The notes: generated by a model not told the origin, from the letters alone. DNA of 64,000 bases from an uncultured Alistipes sp. (GCA_937911745.1 CALDPX010000056.1:1-64000); one strand, 5' to 3'; positions 7,179-16,697 are shown, counted from the first letter of the stretch. Numbers and translations: made by a program.

Positions 7179-10007
7179 CTACATAGACAATGTGCCGTTG
7201 TACTCACCTTTGTAAACCTGGCCGCTATCGCAAGTCAAGTCAACAGTAATTTTCCAAGTACCGTCACCGTTGTCAACAACCTCCATGCTACCCGAGGTAA
7301 TGCAACCGAGCAAGGTCTCCCACTGATCAGAGATGAACGAAGTCCATCCCATACTAGCCATCATAGGATCACCAGTCTGAATATACCTGGTTTGAGTGAA
7401 TGTCGAACCACCATCCATTACAGGATAGGTACCTGCCTGAAGGGTAGTAAGACTCGAATTCTCATTCCAACAGTCAAGGGTAACTACATAGTTACCATCG
7501 TTGAGAATAAGATTGAAGTTAGGTCCACCGTAAGACATGAAATTAGCAGTATTGATAGTAGCTACTTCGCCACCTTCGTTACCACCTTCGTTGCCACCCT
7601 CTTCGCCATCGAGATATTTGATATTGATGAAACCGCCCTCGGTCATGAAGGATACGATTGCGGTATCTTTACCATTGACAGCATTGATTGCGGTAAGCTG
7701 ACCCTGGAAGATATACTGGCAAGTTGCGGGATCACCGGTATCTTGGAACTGAATCATAAGACCGTCACTCTCGCTAACTTTCCATGCGCCACCAAACTCA
7801 TTCCACGAGCAAGCCTGGTCGATGCAAGGCATCTCGCCAGTGATGTAGGGAGCAACCTGGAATGCACCACCTACAAAGTAGGTTGCACCTTGGGATGCAC
7901 CGTAAACCTGATCGAGGGTAAGACCAATCTGGTCACCGGTAGTGGAGGTCAATTCGAGATACCATACCGAGTCATCATCGGGATAATCCTCGGAACGCTT
8001 AGCGGTTGCCGACTCAACGATGAAGTACCTCTCGGTTACACCAGCGCTACCCTCAAAACCTTCAACTGCACCAAGATATTCGAGAGCAAATTCACCACCA
8101 TCGCCGGTATCACCATATGCGCACATATACCATTCACCATCCCAGCTATAGAACGAGAACTCGATGTACGATACGTTGGTAATAACCTCACCATCCATAG
8201 TCCTTACATTCGCACTGGTAACCCACTCAGTAGCACCAAAAGCAGCGTCTGCTTGGAGGTAGAAATCCTTATCAATCAAATTAGTGGTGTTGAGATAGAT
8301 AGACAACTGAAGATTCTCAGCGGCATTTTTGAGGTGAATCTCAGACTCGCCGAACTCCTCATTAATAAATGCAACAGCTGTTACATTCTCATCCATAATC
8401 CAGTTGATATTCACAGCCTCGGTAGTCTCACCATTGCCGTAGATTGCAACGGGAGTAGGAGTGGTGATATAAATGTTAGCGGTTTTGCCGGTCAAACCAT
8501 CTGCTACAACAAACTTACCCTGGAAGGCATTAACGTCCGAAGTAGGATAGGATGTCTCAACATAAAAGAAGCTGTTGTCGGGATCCATGATGCTATAATA
8601 GCCACCACCGATGTTAAACCACGAGTAAACCCATACACCAACATTGCCAGTCAAGTCGGAATTTGTAACAACGTTATACTCACCAGAAGGAACGCAAGGA
8701 GCGTCGTCCATATTAGTCTCAATATAAAGACCAATGGTATCACCATTAGTAGAGGTCATAACAAGTTCCCAAACAGAGTTGTCACCTACATAGTAGTCTT
8801 TGCTGTGAGCGATAGTAGCCGAAGCAACTGCGAAGGTAACATCCTGAGTGCCACCGGCAGCACCGCCGCCAAGACCCTCGATAGCACCCTCATATGTAGC
8901 GCCTGCCGAAACACCAGCCTCATTGCCAAACTCAGCCATAGCCATATAAAAACCTTCAGCCTCAGCAGCATAGATGCTGAACGAACCGAAACCGTCTACA
9001 CCGGTAATCTCGGCGAGAGTTTCCCTTGTATCATGAGTGCGAACCTCTACAAAGGTAACACCTACTTGACCTGGTTCAAGAGCAAAGAAGTAATCTTTGT
9101 TTGCCTCGGGTTTAGCATTGAGCCAAACTACCAAATCCTGCTCAGCGCCAAGGAAAGTAACACAGCCTTCGCCATACAAATCATCGTAGAAGATATCAAC
9201 ACTGGTTGCTACAACATAATAAGAGCCACCAGCAGCTGCACCAGGAGTAGTTACAGTCTCGGTAACCATAGCCTTTGCACCCTCCTCGTCCTCGTAAGCC
9301 AAGAAGATGGTGTACTCGGTACCAGCAGTAACGCCACGACGGTAACCCATCTCAACAGTCGAGTTGAGCTCCTCCTCGTAGAGAGCATAGCCACCCTCCT
9401 CGGAAAGAATGTACTCAGCGGTGATAGTGTCATCAACCAATGCGGTTTCGAGAACACCATACGATGCTGCTACAACATTCTCGGTGGTAAGGTTGAAAGC
9501 AATGTAGTTCTCGGTTACCTCATCCTCACGAATGGTGATGCTTGCCGAAGCAACGCCAGCAACAACGATCTCAGCCGAATCCTTAGCCTCAGAAGGAGCT
9601 TTGCCAGCCTCCATTACATAGAATTTGGCAGCATCCTCGCTCAGGTATACGTCATAAGTACCTGCGGTCTCAATCTTGATGTTCTTACCCTCGCCCTCTG
9701 CAACAGTTGCATAGAAGTAGTTAGCCAAAATAGGTTTCACTGCATCGTAACCAAGGTCGGTATCATCCCAACTCTTGTTCTTTACGAACTTGAACTCGGT
9801 GTTAGCCTCAACATTCCAGCCCTTAACAAAGTAATAGCCATCGGCAAATTCGAGAGCCTCTGCATCTGCGGGAGCCCAATTCTGGTGGCTACCTGCAATA
9901 ACCCAAGTATCACCAGTAGGAGTTACGGGACCTTCGGGCTCATCGGGACCACAAGCAACTGCAAATACCAATGCAGCAGCTGCCATAAGTAATTGTTTGA
10001 TTTTCAT
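7179..10007 (-). CDS. Large modular surface lipoprotein, SusE/F-like N-terminal domain
   Basis: The 942-residue product starts with a lipoprotein signal (MKIKQLLMAAAALVFAVAC, cysteine at 19) and an acidic/Pro linker, as in outer-surface lipoproteins of the phylum. Residues about 30-130 (WVIAGSHQNWAP ... GYYFVKG ... FKFVKNKSWDDTDLGY ... GTYDVYL) resemble the carbohydrate-binding modules of SusE/SusF. An Ig/Fn3-like part follows (about 145-260). Then come at least two copies of a beta module opening VASATIAHSKDYY or VESATAKRSEDYP and continuing SVWxLxxTSTxGDxIGL (near residues 395 and 655). A Gly/Glu linker (GGNEGGNEGG) precedes the C-terminal domain. No SusC/SusD partner is adjacent. Glycan binding is inference from the N-terminal domain only. 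Confidence 0.7.
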   Translation of the reverse strand: MKIKQLLMAAAALVFAVACGPDEPEGPVTPTGDTWVIAGSHQNWAPADAEALEFADGYYFVKGWNVEANTEFKFVKNKSWDDTDLGYDAVKPILANYFYATVAEGEGKNIKIETAGTYDVYLSEDAAKFYVMEAGKAPSEAKDSAEIVVAGVASASITIREDEVTENYIAFNLTTENVVAASYGVLETALVDDTITAEYILSEEGGYALYEEELNSTVEMGYRRGVTAGTEYTIFLAYEDEEGAKAMVTETVTTPGAAAGGSYYVVATSVDIFYDDLYGEGCVTFLGAEQDLVVWLNAKPEANKDYFFALEPGQVGVTFVEVRTHDTRETLAEITGVDGFGSFSIYAAEAEGFYMAMAEFGNEAGVSAGATYEGAIEGLGGGAAGGTQDVTFAVASATIAHSKDYYVGDNSVWELVMTSTNGDTIGLYIETNMDDAPCVPSGEYNVVTNSDLTGNVGVWVYSWFNIGGGYYSIMDPDNSFFYVETSYPTSDVNAFQGKFVVADGLTGKTANIYITTPTPVAIYGNGETTEAVNINWIMDENVTAVAFINEEFGESEIHLKNAAENLQLSIYLNTTNLIDKDFYLQADAAFGATEWVTSANVRTMDGEVITNVSYIEFSFYSWDGEWYMCAYGDTGDGGEFALEYLGAVEGFEGSAGVTERYFIVESATAKRSEDYPDDDSVWYLELTSTTGDQIGLTLDQVYGASQGATYFVGGAFQVAPYITGEMPCIDQACSWNEFGGAWKVSESDGLMIQFQDTGDPATCQYIFQGQLTAINAVNGKDTAIVSFMTEGGFINIKYLDGEEGGNEGGNEGGEVATINTANFMSYGGPNFNLILNDGNYVVTLDCWNENSSLTTLQAGTYPVMDGGSTFTQTRYIQTGDPMMASMGWTSFISDQWETLLGCITSGSMEVVDNGDGTWKITVDLTCDSGQVYKGEYNGTLSM

Positions 10008-10091
10008 TTTGTTTGTTAATTTGGTTAATAAAAAAGGTAATTAATTGTTTGGTTTTTATCAAATTCTTACCGCTAATATACGCGTAGCGCA

Positions 10092-10099
10092 CAAATATA
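10092..10099 (-). promoter_or_regulatory. -7 element of the 942-residue lipoprotein gene
   Basis: The minus strand reads TATATTTG, 84 bp upstream of the ATG at 10007. The leader is AT-rich. Confidence 0.5.
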
Positions 10100-10146
10100 G
10101 TAAAAAAATGTTTCATTAGTACCACAAGTGGGCAAAAAAAACAAAA

Positions 10147-10279
10147 AAAGAGTTGAGAATTGAGAATTGAGAGTTGAGAATTGAGAGTTGAAAGTTTTTT
10201 AAGGACATTAAGGACATTAAGGTCGTTAAACTCCTATATGCCCTATATGCCTTAGGACTATTGACGTTAGACGTTAGAC
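10147..10279 (+). repeat. Composite intergenic repeat, copy 2 (most complete)
   Basis: Three modules lie in order: 7-bp units GAGAATT/GAGAGTT (about 10147-10197), 9-bp units TTAAGGACA, TTAAGGACA, TTAAGGTCG, TTAAACTCC, TATATGCCC, TATATGCCT (about 10199-10250), and the block CCTTAGGACTATTGACG with GTTAGAC units (10250-10279). It fills most of the gap between two minus-strand genes. Confidence 0.8.
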
Positions 10280-10280
10280 A

Positions 10281-10340
10281 ATGACTCATAAGTAACAAAA
10301 TAGGCGACTTGCGCCGCCTATTTTGTTACTTATGAGTCAT
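10281..10340 (-). terminator. 26-bp perfect inverted repeat overlapping the end of cyuA
   Basis: Arms 10281-10306 and 10315-10340 are perfectly complementary over 26 bp with an 8-nt loop. The right arm contains the last four codons (MTHK) and the stop of the gene at 10326-11612. The arm includes ATTTTGTT, which gives a weak T-tract. Confidence 0.75.
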
Positions 10341-11612
10341 AATGTGAAGTATCATCCTATCAGTCTCCAACATACCTCGCGAGCCGATGGTCGTGAGGTT
10401 CAAAATCGACTTATCGACATCGTCATCCACAATGCCCTCATAAGCAGTTACACAGCGTTGCTCCATAGCCATCGTGGCAGCCATAACAGCCGTAGAAACC
10501 GAACTCGAAAGTTTCAGCGCACAACTCGGTTTTGCACCATCACAAATCATACCCGTAAGCGTGGCAACCATATTCTTCACAGCCATCGCAACCTGCTCAT
10601 AACCACCACCCATAAGGTAGGTAATACCACAACTCGAACCCGTAGAAGCAACCACACAGCCACACAATGCCGAGAGTCTGCCAAGGCTCTGTTTGATATA
10701 GATAACCGTAAGGTGTGAGAGTGCAAGCGCACGTATGAGTTGCTCCTCGCTCGCGCCCGTATCCTCGGCATAGACCACCACAGGAAGTGTCGAAACAATA
10801 CCCTGATTGCCGCTACCCGAGTTACTCATAACAGGTATCTTCGCGCCACCCATACGAGCATCGCACGCCGCAGAAGTGTAGGAAATCATATGTGACAATA
10901 TGGTGTCGCCCATAATCTTGCGACTACCCATACTCTCCTTTACGGTGCGCCCTAGGCAGTGTCCCCACTCGCCCTTCATAGACTCATCGGCAGCCGCCTT
11001 ATTGAGTCTGCGAGCCTCCAAAATAAAGCGCAACTCCTCGATGGGAGAGGTGGTGGCAAAATCCCACACAGTGCGGAGCGTTAGAACCACATCGTGGTGC
11101 TCATCACTCTTAGACTCAGGCACCCTATTATCCAGCAAAACCGTCTCGTCCTTAGCTAAATAGACAAAATTAGTGTGCGAACCTGCAATGATAGCAGTGG
11201 CAGTGTGGTTGTCGGCAGTGGCAACAACCTCAATATAGAGCGTTTCGCAGTCGCCGTCCTTAACACCAACCTTAACTCTACCCTCGTCAATCATCTTGCG
11301 ACCGCGCTCAACAGCCTCGGGAGTAACCTCCCTTAGCACTTCGAGCTGGTAGTCACTCTTGCCCACAATCGCTCCCAGCGCAATGGCAATAGGCAGACCT
11401 ATCATATCCGTACCCGGAATACCGACACCCATGGCATTCTTCAACACATTAGGGCTTAGCAACACGCTGATATTCTGTGGTTCACAACCCAATAACTCGG
11501 CAGCCTTAGCCGTACACAACGAAACAGCAATAGGCTCAGTACAGCCCATAGCGGGCACAACCTCACGATTGATGAGGTCGATAATCTCCTTCCTATACTC
11601 GGCAGACATCAT
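10326..11612 (-). CDS. cyuA: L-cysteine desulfidase, CyuA/YhaM (UPF0597) family
   Basis: The family breaks L-cysteine into pyruvate, ammonia and sulfide with a [4Fe-4S] cluster in the cytoplasm. The 428-residue sequence carries the family opening VVPAMGCTEPIAVSLCTAKAA (split here: VVPAMGCTEP then IAVSLCTAKAA) and later GSGNQGIVSTLPVVVYAE, LSHLTVIYIKQSLGRLSALCG and MICDGAKPSCALKLSSS. The conserved cysteines Cys23 and those in SALCGC, ICDG and PSCAL are the expected cluster ligands. Start: MMSAEYR at 11612, or one codon later. It stands alone, with a -7 box upstream and a long hairpin over its stop codon. Some databases call this family serine dehydratase alpha-like; desulfidase fits better. 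Confidence 0.88.
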   Translation of the reverse strand: MMSAEYRKEIIDLINREVVPAMGCTEPIAVSLCTAKAAELLGCEPQNISVLLSPNVLKNAMGVGIPGTDMIGLPIAIALGAIVGKSDYQLEVLREVTPEAVERGRKMIDEGRVKVGVKDGDCETLYIEVVATADNHTATAIIAGSHTNFVYLAKDETVLLDNRVPESKSDEHHDVVLTLRTVWDFATTSPIEELRFILEARRLNKAAADESMKGEWGHCLGRTVKESMGSRKIMGDTILSHMISYTSAACDARMGGAKIPVMSNSGSGNQGIVSTLPVVVYAEDTGASEEQLIRALALSHLTVIYIKQSLGRLSALCGCVVASTGSSCGITYLMGGGYEQVAMAVKNMVATLTGMICDGAKPSCALKLSSSVSTAVMAATMAMEQRCVTAYEGIVDDDVDKSILNLTTIGSRGMLETDRMILHIMTHK

Positions 11613-11646
11613 AAGGTTACAACTCTTTTTAGGTTAATTCATTATC

Positions 11647-11654
11647 CAAAGATA
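11647..11654 (-). promoter_or_regulatory. -7 element of cyuA
   Basis: The minus strand reads TATCTTTG, 34 bp upstream of the ATG at 11612. Confidence 0.5.
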
Positions 11655-11713
11655 GTATTTTTTTGACACACTGCTACCATCCAATGCAATTTTCTCGACT
11701 CAGACACTTATTT

Positions 11714-12913
11714 TTACTTGTCAATAACGCCCGAGCCGATCAACTCATCGCCATCGTACCACACTGCAAATTGCCCCGCAGTGATACCCCTTTGGGGCTC
11801 ATCAAACAGGAGGTAGCCGCCCTCATCTGTGGTGTATAGTCTTGCCCCTTGCAGGGGTTGGCGGTAGCGGATGCGGGTGCTATATCTTCGGGGACTCTCC
11901 CCTACTGCTTGGCGCAGGTCTTCCCTTACCCAATGCATCTCCTCGGAGCGTATGTGGAGTGCTCGGCGCAACAGACCTGGATGGTCGTGTCCCTGTCCAA
12001 CATAGACAATGTTGCGCACCACATCCGTTGCAATCACAAACAAGGGTAGTGCCGTACCGCCCACACCCAAGCCGTGGCGTTGTCCTACGGTGTAGAAATG
12101 GGCTCCTGAGTGGGTGCCGACCTTCTTACCATTTGCAGGCTCATATCTATAAGGTTCCGAGAGAGTTACAACATCCTCCCTTGCTACCAATTCGTCATTT
12201 TCTTGCTCCGAGCGGTAGCCCTCCCAATCGCGTGGTATCTCCACAATGCGTCCCTTTTTGGCAGCCAATTTTTGCTGCAAAAAGACGGGCAAATCGACCT
12301 TTCCGACAAAGCATATACCCTGCGAATCTTTCCTCTTGGCAGTAGCCAAATGGAGCGCACTCGCCCTCTCCCTCACCTCGGGTTTGAGCATATCGCCAAC
12401 GGGAAAAAGTGCCTTCGAGAGTTGCTCCTGCGTGAGTCCGCAGAGGAAGTAACTTTGGTCCTTATTGCCATCCACACCCGCCAGCAGTCGATGGGTACCA
12501 TCCTCGGAGTGTTCCACCCTGCAATAGTGTCCCGTAGCCACCCAATCGGCACCCAATTTGAGTGCCTCCTGCAAAAATGCATCGAACTTTATCTCCCTAT
12601 TACACAGCACATCAGGATTTGGCGTGCGCCCCTTCTCGTACTCCGAGAACATATAGTCAACCACCCTCTCGCGGTACTGCTCCGAGAGGTCCACCATACG
12701 AAACGGTATGTCGAGCCTCTTGGCGACCAACTCCGCAAAGAGTCTATCGTCCTCCCAAGGGCACTCGCCACTGAGTGTGCCGACCGTATCGTGCCAATTG
12801 ACCATAAACAGACCCACCACATCGTAGCCCTGTTCCTTCAAGCGTGCCGCAGCCACCGAAGAGTCCACACCCCCCGACAATCCAACAACAACTCTCTCTT
12901 TTCTCTTCTCCAT
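11714..12913 (-). CDS. mnmA: tRNA-specific 2-thiouridylase
   Basis: This enzyme thiolates U34 of tRNA-Lys, -Glu and -Gln using sulfur passed from a cysteine desulfurase. The 399-residue sequence has the PP-loop SGGVDSS at residues 13-19, the interaction region ending in RTPNPDVLCNREIKF with the first catalytic cysteine, TGHYCR, DQSYFLCGLTQEQL, and the second catalytic cysteine in KDSQGICFVG. The C-terminal beta-barrel (GQRHGLGVGG, then EPQRGITAGQFAVWYDG) is intact. An insert around residues 215-265 (RIVEIPRDWEGYRSEQ...) is longer than I expect for the family. Two tandem palindromes lie directly upstream at 12927-12977. Confidence 0.95.
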   Translation of the reverse strand: MEKRKERVVVGLSGGVDSSVAAARLKEQGYDVVGLFMVNWHDTVGTLSGECPWEDDRLFAELVAKRLDIPFRMVDLSEQYRERVVDYMFSEYEKGRTPNPDVLCNREIKFDAFLQEALKLGADWVATGHYCRVEHSEDGTHRLLAGVDGNKDQSYFLCGLTQEQLSKALFPVGDMLKPEVRERASALHLATAKRKDSQGICFVGKVDLPVFLQQKLAAKKGRIVEIPRDWEGYRSEQENDELVAREDVVTLSEPYRYEPANGKKVGTHSGAHFYTVGQRHGLGVGGTALPLFVIATDVVRNIVYVGQGHDHPGLLRRALHIRSEEMHWVREDLRQAVGESPRRYSTRIRYRQPLQGARLYTTDEGGYLLFDEPQRGITAGQFAVWYDGDELIGSGVIDK

Positions 12914-12926
12914 TTTATTTTGTTTC

Positions 12927-12977
12927 GCGACTTTTTATAAAAAGTCGCCTTTTTCGCACCTTTTTGTAAAAAGGTGC
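12927..12977. repeat. Paired-palindrome element, copy B
   Basis: A perfect 22-bp palindrome (arm GCGACTTTTTA, 12927-12948) is followed by a second (arm GCACCTTTTT, 12956-12977). The linker CTTTTTC between them matches that of copy A at 6739-6788, whereas stem sequences differ. It sits 14 bp upstream of mnmA, within its probable 5' leader. Confidence 0.65.
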
Positions 12978-13085
12978 TACCAAAAACTTTTCGTGCACCA
13001 ACCAATAGTGGTACTACCTACCGCTTTGCTTAGGAGGGGCTTATGGGACTCCCATATCTCTCAGTCCTCACATATCTCTCATAAG

Positions 13086-13101
13086 CCTTAGGATGTTAGA
13101 C
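13086..13101 (+). repeat. Composite repeat, copy 3 (truncated)
   Basis: Nine-base units (CTCATATCTC-like, 13040-13085) lead to CCTTAGGATGTTAGAC. The middle of the conserved block is deleted. Confidence 0.55.
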
Positions 13102-13147
13102 ATTTTCAAAAAAGACAAAAAATTACTTTTTGTCTTTTTTGAAAATG
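13101..13147 (-). terminator. 21-bp perfect inverted repeat overlapping the end of the DUF3098 gene
   Basis: Arms 13101-13121 and 13127-13147 are complementary over 21 bp. The stop codon is in the 5-nt loop, and the last codons (FKKDKK) form the right arm. T-tracts are built into the stem. Confidence 0.8.
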
Positions 13148-13383
13148 GAGTACCCCACCACTCCAAATCCTGCCAGCACCACAATAGGAGCCAAGCCTAT
13201 CCTGCGCCACGAGAAAATCTCTTCGGCATTAAATACCTCGGGGTTGTTACTACCTCCGCCCGCCATCAGCACAAAGCCCACAACAAGCAGCACCACACCC
13301 ACAAGCATCAACTTATAGTTAGCCCACGAGAAGACCATCTCTTCTAGGGCTTTTTTCTCTCTTGTTTTAGTCTGTTTTGCCAT
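13123..13383 (-). CDS. DUF3098 small membrane protein
   Basis: The 86-residue protein has two transmembrane helices (about YKLMLVGVVLLVVGFVLMAG and LAPIVVLAGFGVVGYSIF) separated by an Asn-rich loop, and a Lys-rich tail. This matches DUF3098, a Bacteroidota family usually found just after ftsX, as here. I chose ATG 13383 (MAKQTK); the reading frame also has a TTG four codons earlier. It starts 12 bp beyond the ftsX stop, so it is the third gene of the yfhO-ftsX operon. A role in cell division is suggested only by that constant neighbour. Confidence 0.85.
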   Translation of the reverse strand: MAKQTKTREKKALEEMVFSWANYKLMLVGVVLLVVGFVLMAGGGSNNPEVFNAEEIFSWRRIGLAPIVVLAGFGVVGYSIFKKDKK

Positions 13384-13395
13384 ATCTTTCACCAA

Positions 13396-14271
13396 TCAAT
13401 AAATATGTACTTTTGCACTATTCATCCTTATGAATTTGCCGAGTGTCAGTGACGTAAAGAGCATCGAGAGCACCACTCCGCCAACATATATACCTCCGAA
13501 AATCATAGCCATAACTGTGCCACCCGACACGAGCACCAAATAGGGCATACCCTCCGAGAGAGCCATCAGCATACCCCAAAACATCAGCGAGGCGAGGGTT
13601 GCAGCCGCCAAGCCCATCCATAGGCTATCCCACATAAAGGGACGGCGAATAAAACTCTTGCTTGCGCCCACAAGTTTCATTGTGGAGATAATCTCGCGGC
13701 GCGAAAAAACACTCATACGGATGGTATTTTTGAGCAGAATGAGCGAGATGAGCAGCAGAACACCTCCAAAGAGCACCAACAACAGTTTGAACTTGCCGAG
13801 GTTGGAGTCCATACTCTCAACCATACCCTGCTGATAGATAACCTCATCTACACCCTTCCAAGTGAGGGCTTGCGTCTCGATGGTTGCCACCAACTCCTTG
13901 GGACTTTCGCTTGCTGCCAGGCGTACCTCGAAGGATGCGGGCAGGGGGTTATACTCCAAAAACTCCTCGAAGTTACCTCCCGCAAAACCCTTAAAGTCGG
14001 CTGCGGCTTCGCTCTTGGAGATGAACCTTACTTCTCTTACGCCCTCGGTGGAGCGCAACTTGAAGCCCACCTCTTCGGTCACTTGGTCGGCAGCCCCCTC
14101 CTCCATCATCACATAGAGTGTCATACGCTCCTTGATGTTGTCCGTAGCCTTAGAGAGGTTCCAGATGATGTAGCCCACGCTCGCCAAGAGAAACAGCACC
14201 ATTGCCACACTCACCGTAGATATGGCATAGGAGCCTCGCACCTTTCTGCGTAATTGCTTGTTACTACTCAT
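13396..14271 (-). CDS. ftsX: Cell-division permease-like protein FtsX
   Basis: FtsX is the membrane half of the FtsEX complex, which relays ATP-driven changes to peptidoglycan hydrolases at the septum. The 291-residue sequence shows the FtsX layout: one N-terminal transmembrane helix (AISTVSVAMVLFLLASVGYI), an extracellular loop of about 120 residues (TLYVMMEEGAADQVTEEV ... FISKSEAAADFK), then three helices in the C-terminal half with the cytoplasmic motif FSRREIISTMKLVGAS. FtsE is not in the window. It starts 2 bp beyond the yfhO stop. Confidence 0.93.
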   Translation of the reverse strand: MSSNKQLRRKVRGSYAISTVSVAMVLFLLASVGYIIWNLSKATDNIKERMTLYVMMEEGAADQVTEEVGFKLRSTEGVREVRFISKSEAAADFKGFAGGNFEEFLEYNPLPASFEVRLAASESPKELVATIETQALTWKGVDEVIYQQGMVESMDSNLGKFKLLLVLFGGVLLLISLILLKNTIRMSVFSRREIISTMKLVGASKSFIRRPFMWDSLWMGLAAATLASLMFWGMLMALSEGMPYLVLVSGGTVMAMIFGGIYVGGVVLSMLFTSLTLGKFIRMNSAKVHIY

Positions 14272-14273
14272 AA

Positions 14274-16697
14274 TTATTGCTTTGTTTTTACTTTCTTACG
14301 TTTTTTGAGCATCTCAGCCACTACCCATAGTGCGATGCCACCCAAGATGACCACCGAGAAGGCGAGTGTCACACCCTCCACAAGGTCAAAGGCAGGAGCC
14401 CTGAAACGCCACTCTATGGTGTGGTCGCCTGCGGGCACCACCATAGCCCTCAGCAGCCAATCGGCACGCATATAGTCTGCCTCTCTGCCGTCTATGTAGG
14501 CACTCCAACCCTTGTCATAGTAGACCTCCGAGAAGATGCACAAGCCGCCCTCCTTAGACGAATAACGATAAACGAGGTTATTTGGTCTGTATTTAAGAAG
14601 TTCTATTTCGCCCGCACCCAGCGTCACACCCTCCAACTGTTGGGCATACTCATTGCTGAGGATTGCGGTGTATTTCGTTGGGGTGGTATCCAAAAGCGAC
14701 ATCTCTTCCTTTGCTGAGGAGGCAAAGACCACATCCTCCACAAACCACGCAGCACCATTGGCACCCTGGTTGAGCACAGCCTCGGGCGCACCCGTCTGCT
14801 CGTTAGCGACGATGAAGTATTTGGTGTTGAGCATATCGTATACCTCGGGATTACCACGCAGCAGTTGATGGTCTATAAGGTCCTGATAGCGCGAGAGTTT
14901 TGCACCGTGGTAGCCTCCCACCGAGCGGTGGAAGTAGCTCGTTGTGGCATCGTTGAAGGTGCTAACAGCAAAATTAGCCACACGATAGCCGAGCGACTTG
15001 TCCTCCATAATTTGGAGATTAGCCTCGGTGGGCACAATCTTTGTCTTGGTTGGCTCCACAAAGTCGTCCCAGAAGAGGTAGCGGCTATCCACGCCCACCA
15101 TATCAACAGCAATGATTGCACCCAAGAGTAAGAGCATCGCTCCGCGCTTAATCTTCGACCACGCAAAGAGTGCCACCACACCTGCCGAGAGTGCCACCAT
15201 AGCGAGCGAGCGCAGAGCATCACTGCGGAGCATTGCAGCCCTCTCTGCCTCCATAGCCAGCACCACATCTTCGGGCAAACCCATCTGTGCATCATAGGGA
15301 GCCGAGAACGAGAACATACCCTCGCCCAAAAGCCACACCACAAGAGCCACACCTCCGGCAATACCTGCCGACCACGCAACACCTTTGATTAAGGTCTGCT
15401 TGTCATACTCGCCCTTCCAGATACGCCACAGCACCAGCGCCGCGAGCAGAGGAACACTCCACTGCACCACCACAAGTGCGGTCGAAACAGCCCTGAACTT
15501 ATCGTAGGCGGGCAGATATTTGAACATCAGTTCCGTAAACCACATCAGGTTGCTACCCCACGAGAGTAGCAGCGCAAAGATGCTTACCACCATAAGCCAC
15601 CACTTTTCCCTACCCTTCAAGAGGAACATTGCCAGCAGAGCAAGGAAGATAGCCGCAGCACCCACATAAGTGGGACCCGCAGTGCCCGGTTGGTCGCCCC
15701 AATAGGCGGGCAGGCTACCCGCAAGGGAGCGTGCACCGTAGGGACGCAGTGCATCTGCAACCTCGCCATTGGAAGCAAAGCCACCAGCCGAGGAACCGCC
15801 CATAAGATTGGGAATGAACATATTGAGGCTCTCGGTACGTCCATAACTCCACGCTGTGGCGTAGGCAATATCGAGTCCGCTGTCATTATTCTTCGAGGAG
15901 TCGCTCTCCGTTGCAAGCACACTACCGCCACGAGTGGTGTCGGGTTGATGCTGTGCGGTGTAGTAGAGTGACGACAGATTGGCACCCACTGCCAACACCG
16001 CCGCCAAAGCAAGCACTGCCGTAGCCTTTGTAAAGCGTTGCAGAGTCTTCTCCTTCACAGCCACCACCAGCTGATTAATCCACACTGCCGCAATGACAAT
16101 GGCGAAGTAGTAGGTAATCTGTGGATGGTTGGCACCAATCTGCAATGCCGCAAAGAGAGCCGTAAGCAGTCCGCCAAGCACCAATCGTCCACCTCGGAGG
16201 GTATAGACCACACCTCCCACAAGCAGTGGCGCATAGGCAAAGGCGAACATCTTGGTAATGTGTCCTGCGCCAATAATAAGTATCGAATAGGTCGAAAAGC
16301 CGTAGGCTATGGCTGGCACTATCGCCACAAGAGGACTCACGCCCCACATCAATAGCATAACCCAGAAACCCACCAGAGCAAGAAATATAAGCACCGCAGG
16401 ACGTCCGAAGGTGTTTGCGAGGTCGGTGCTCCAATTCTTTATGAGCATCGAGGGGTACTCGATGTTAATCATATAGGCGGGCATACCCGAGAAAGCATTA
16501 CCCGTCCACTGTGGGTCCTCGCCCTTGGCTTGCAGCTGCTTAATATCGTGGCTCATACCCTCATATTGGGTAATATCGCCCATAGAGAGTTCTTTGCCCT
16601 CCATTTGGGGTGCAAAATAGAAGAGCGAGAGTGCCAAAAATAGCACCACAGCCCCGACATAGGGGAGCCACGAGGGTATATTATTTCCGTTTTTCAT
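14274..16697 (-). CDS. YfhO family multi-pass membrane protein
   Basis: The 807-residue product has about a dozen hydrophobic helices and the family hallmarks: LFYFAPQMEGKELSMGDITQYEGM near the N-terminus, DPQWTGNAFSGMPAYMI, and a C-terminal soluble region with LVYRYSSKEGGLCIFSEVYYDKGWSAYIDG. YfhO proteins are GT-C-like and are implicated in adding sugars to envelope polymers; the substrate here is unknown. It is the first gene of a yfhO-ftsX-DUF3098 transcript. A -7 box is 35 bp upstream, and a long 7-bp tandem array separates it from the divergent rsmE. Confidence 0.88.
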   Translation of the reverse strand: MKNGNNIPSWLPYVGAVVLFLALSLFYFAPQMEGKELSMGDITQYEGMSHDIKQLQAKGEDPQWTGNAFSGMPAYMINIEYPSMLIKNWSTDLANTFGRPAVLIFLALVGFWVMLLMWGVSPLVAIVPAIAYGFSTYSILIIGAGHITKMFAFAYAPLLVGGVVYTLRGGRLVLGGLLTALFAALQIGANHPQITYYFAIVIAAVWINQLVVAVKEKTLQRFTKATAVLALAAVLAVGANLSSLYYTAQHQPDTTRGGSVLATESDSSKNNDSGLDIAYATAWSYGRTESLNMFIPNLMGGSSAGGFASNGEVADALRPYGARSLAGSLPAYWGDQPGTAGPTYVGAAAIFLALLAMFLLKGREKWWLMVVSIFALLLSWGSNLMWFTELMFKYLPAYDKFRAVSTALVVVQWSVPLLAALVLWRIWKGEYDKQTLIKGVAWSAGIAGGVALVVWLLGEGMFSFSAPYDAQMGLPEDVVLAMEAERAAMLRSDALRSLAMVALSAGVVALFAWSKIKRGAMLLLLGAIIAVDMVGVDSRYLFWDDFVEPTKTKIVPTEANLQIMEDKSLGYRVANFAVSTFNDATTSYFHRSVGGYHGAKLSRYQDLIDHQLLRGNPEVYDMLNTKYFIVANEQTGAPEAVLNQGANGAAWFVEDVVFASSAKEEMSLLDTTPTKYTAILSNEYAQQLEGVTLGAGEIELLKYRPNNLVYRYSSKEGGLCIFSEVYYDKGWSAYIDGREADYMRADWLLRAMVVPAGDHTIEWRFRAPAFDLVEGVTLAFSVVILGGIALWVVAEMLKKRKKVKTKQ

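Noticed and set aside
7392..9992. An 866-codon open frame antisense to the large lipoprotein gene
   Set aside because: Same reason: the sense frame has a lipoprotein signal, modules, promoter and terminator; the antisense has none.
12562..12774. Overlapping short ORFs inside mnmA and similar shadows in ureC, yfhO and the TonB receptor gene
   Set aside because: They lack starts in context, domains and independent signals; the coding frame is clear in each case.
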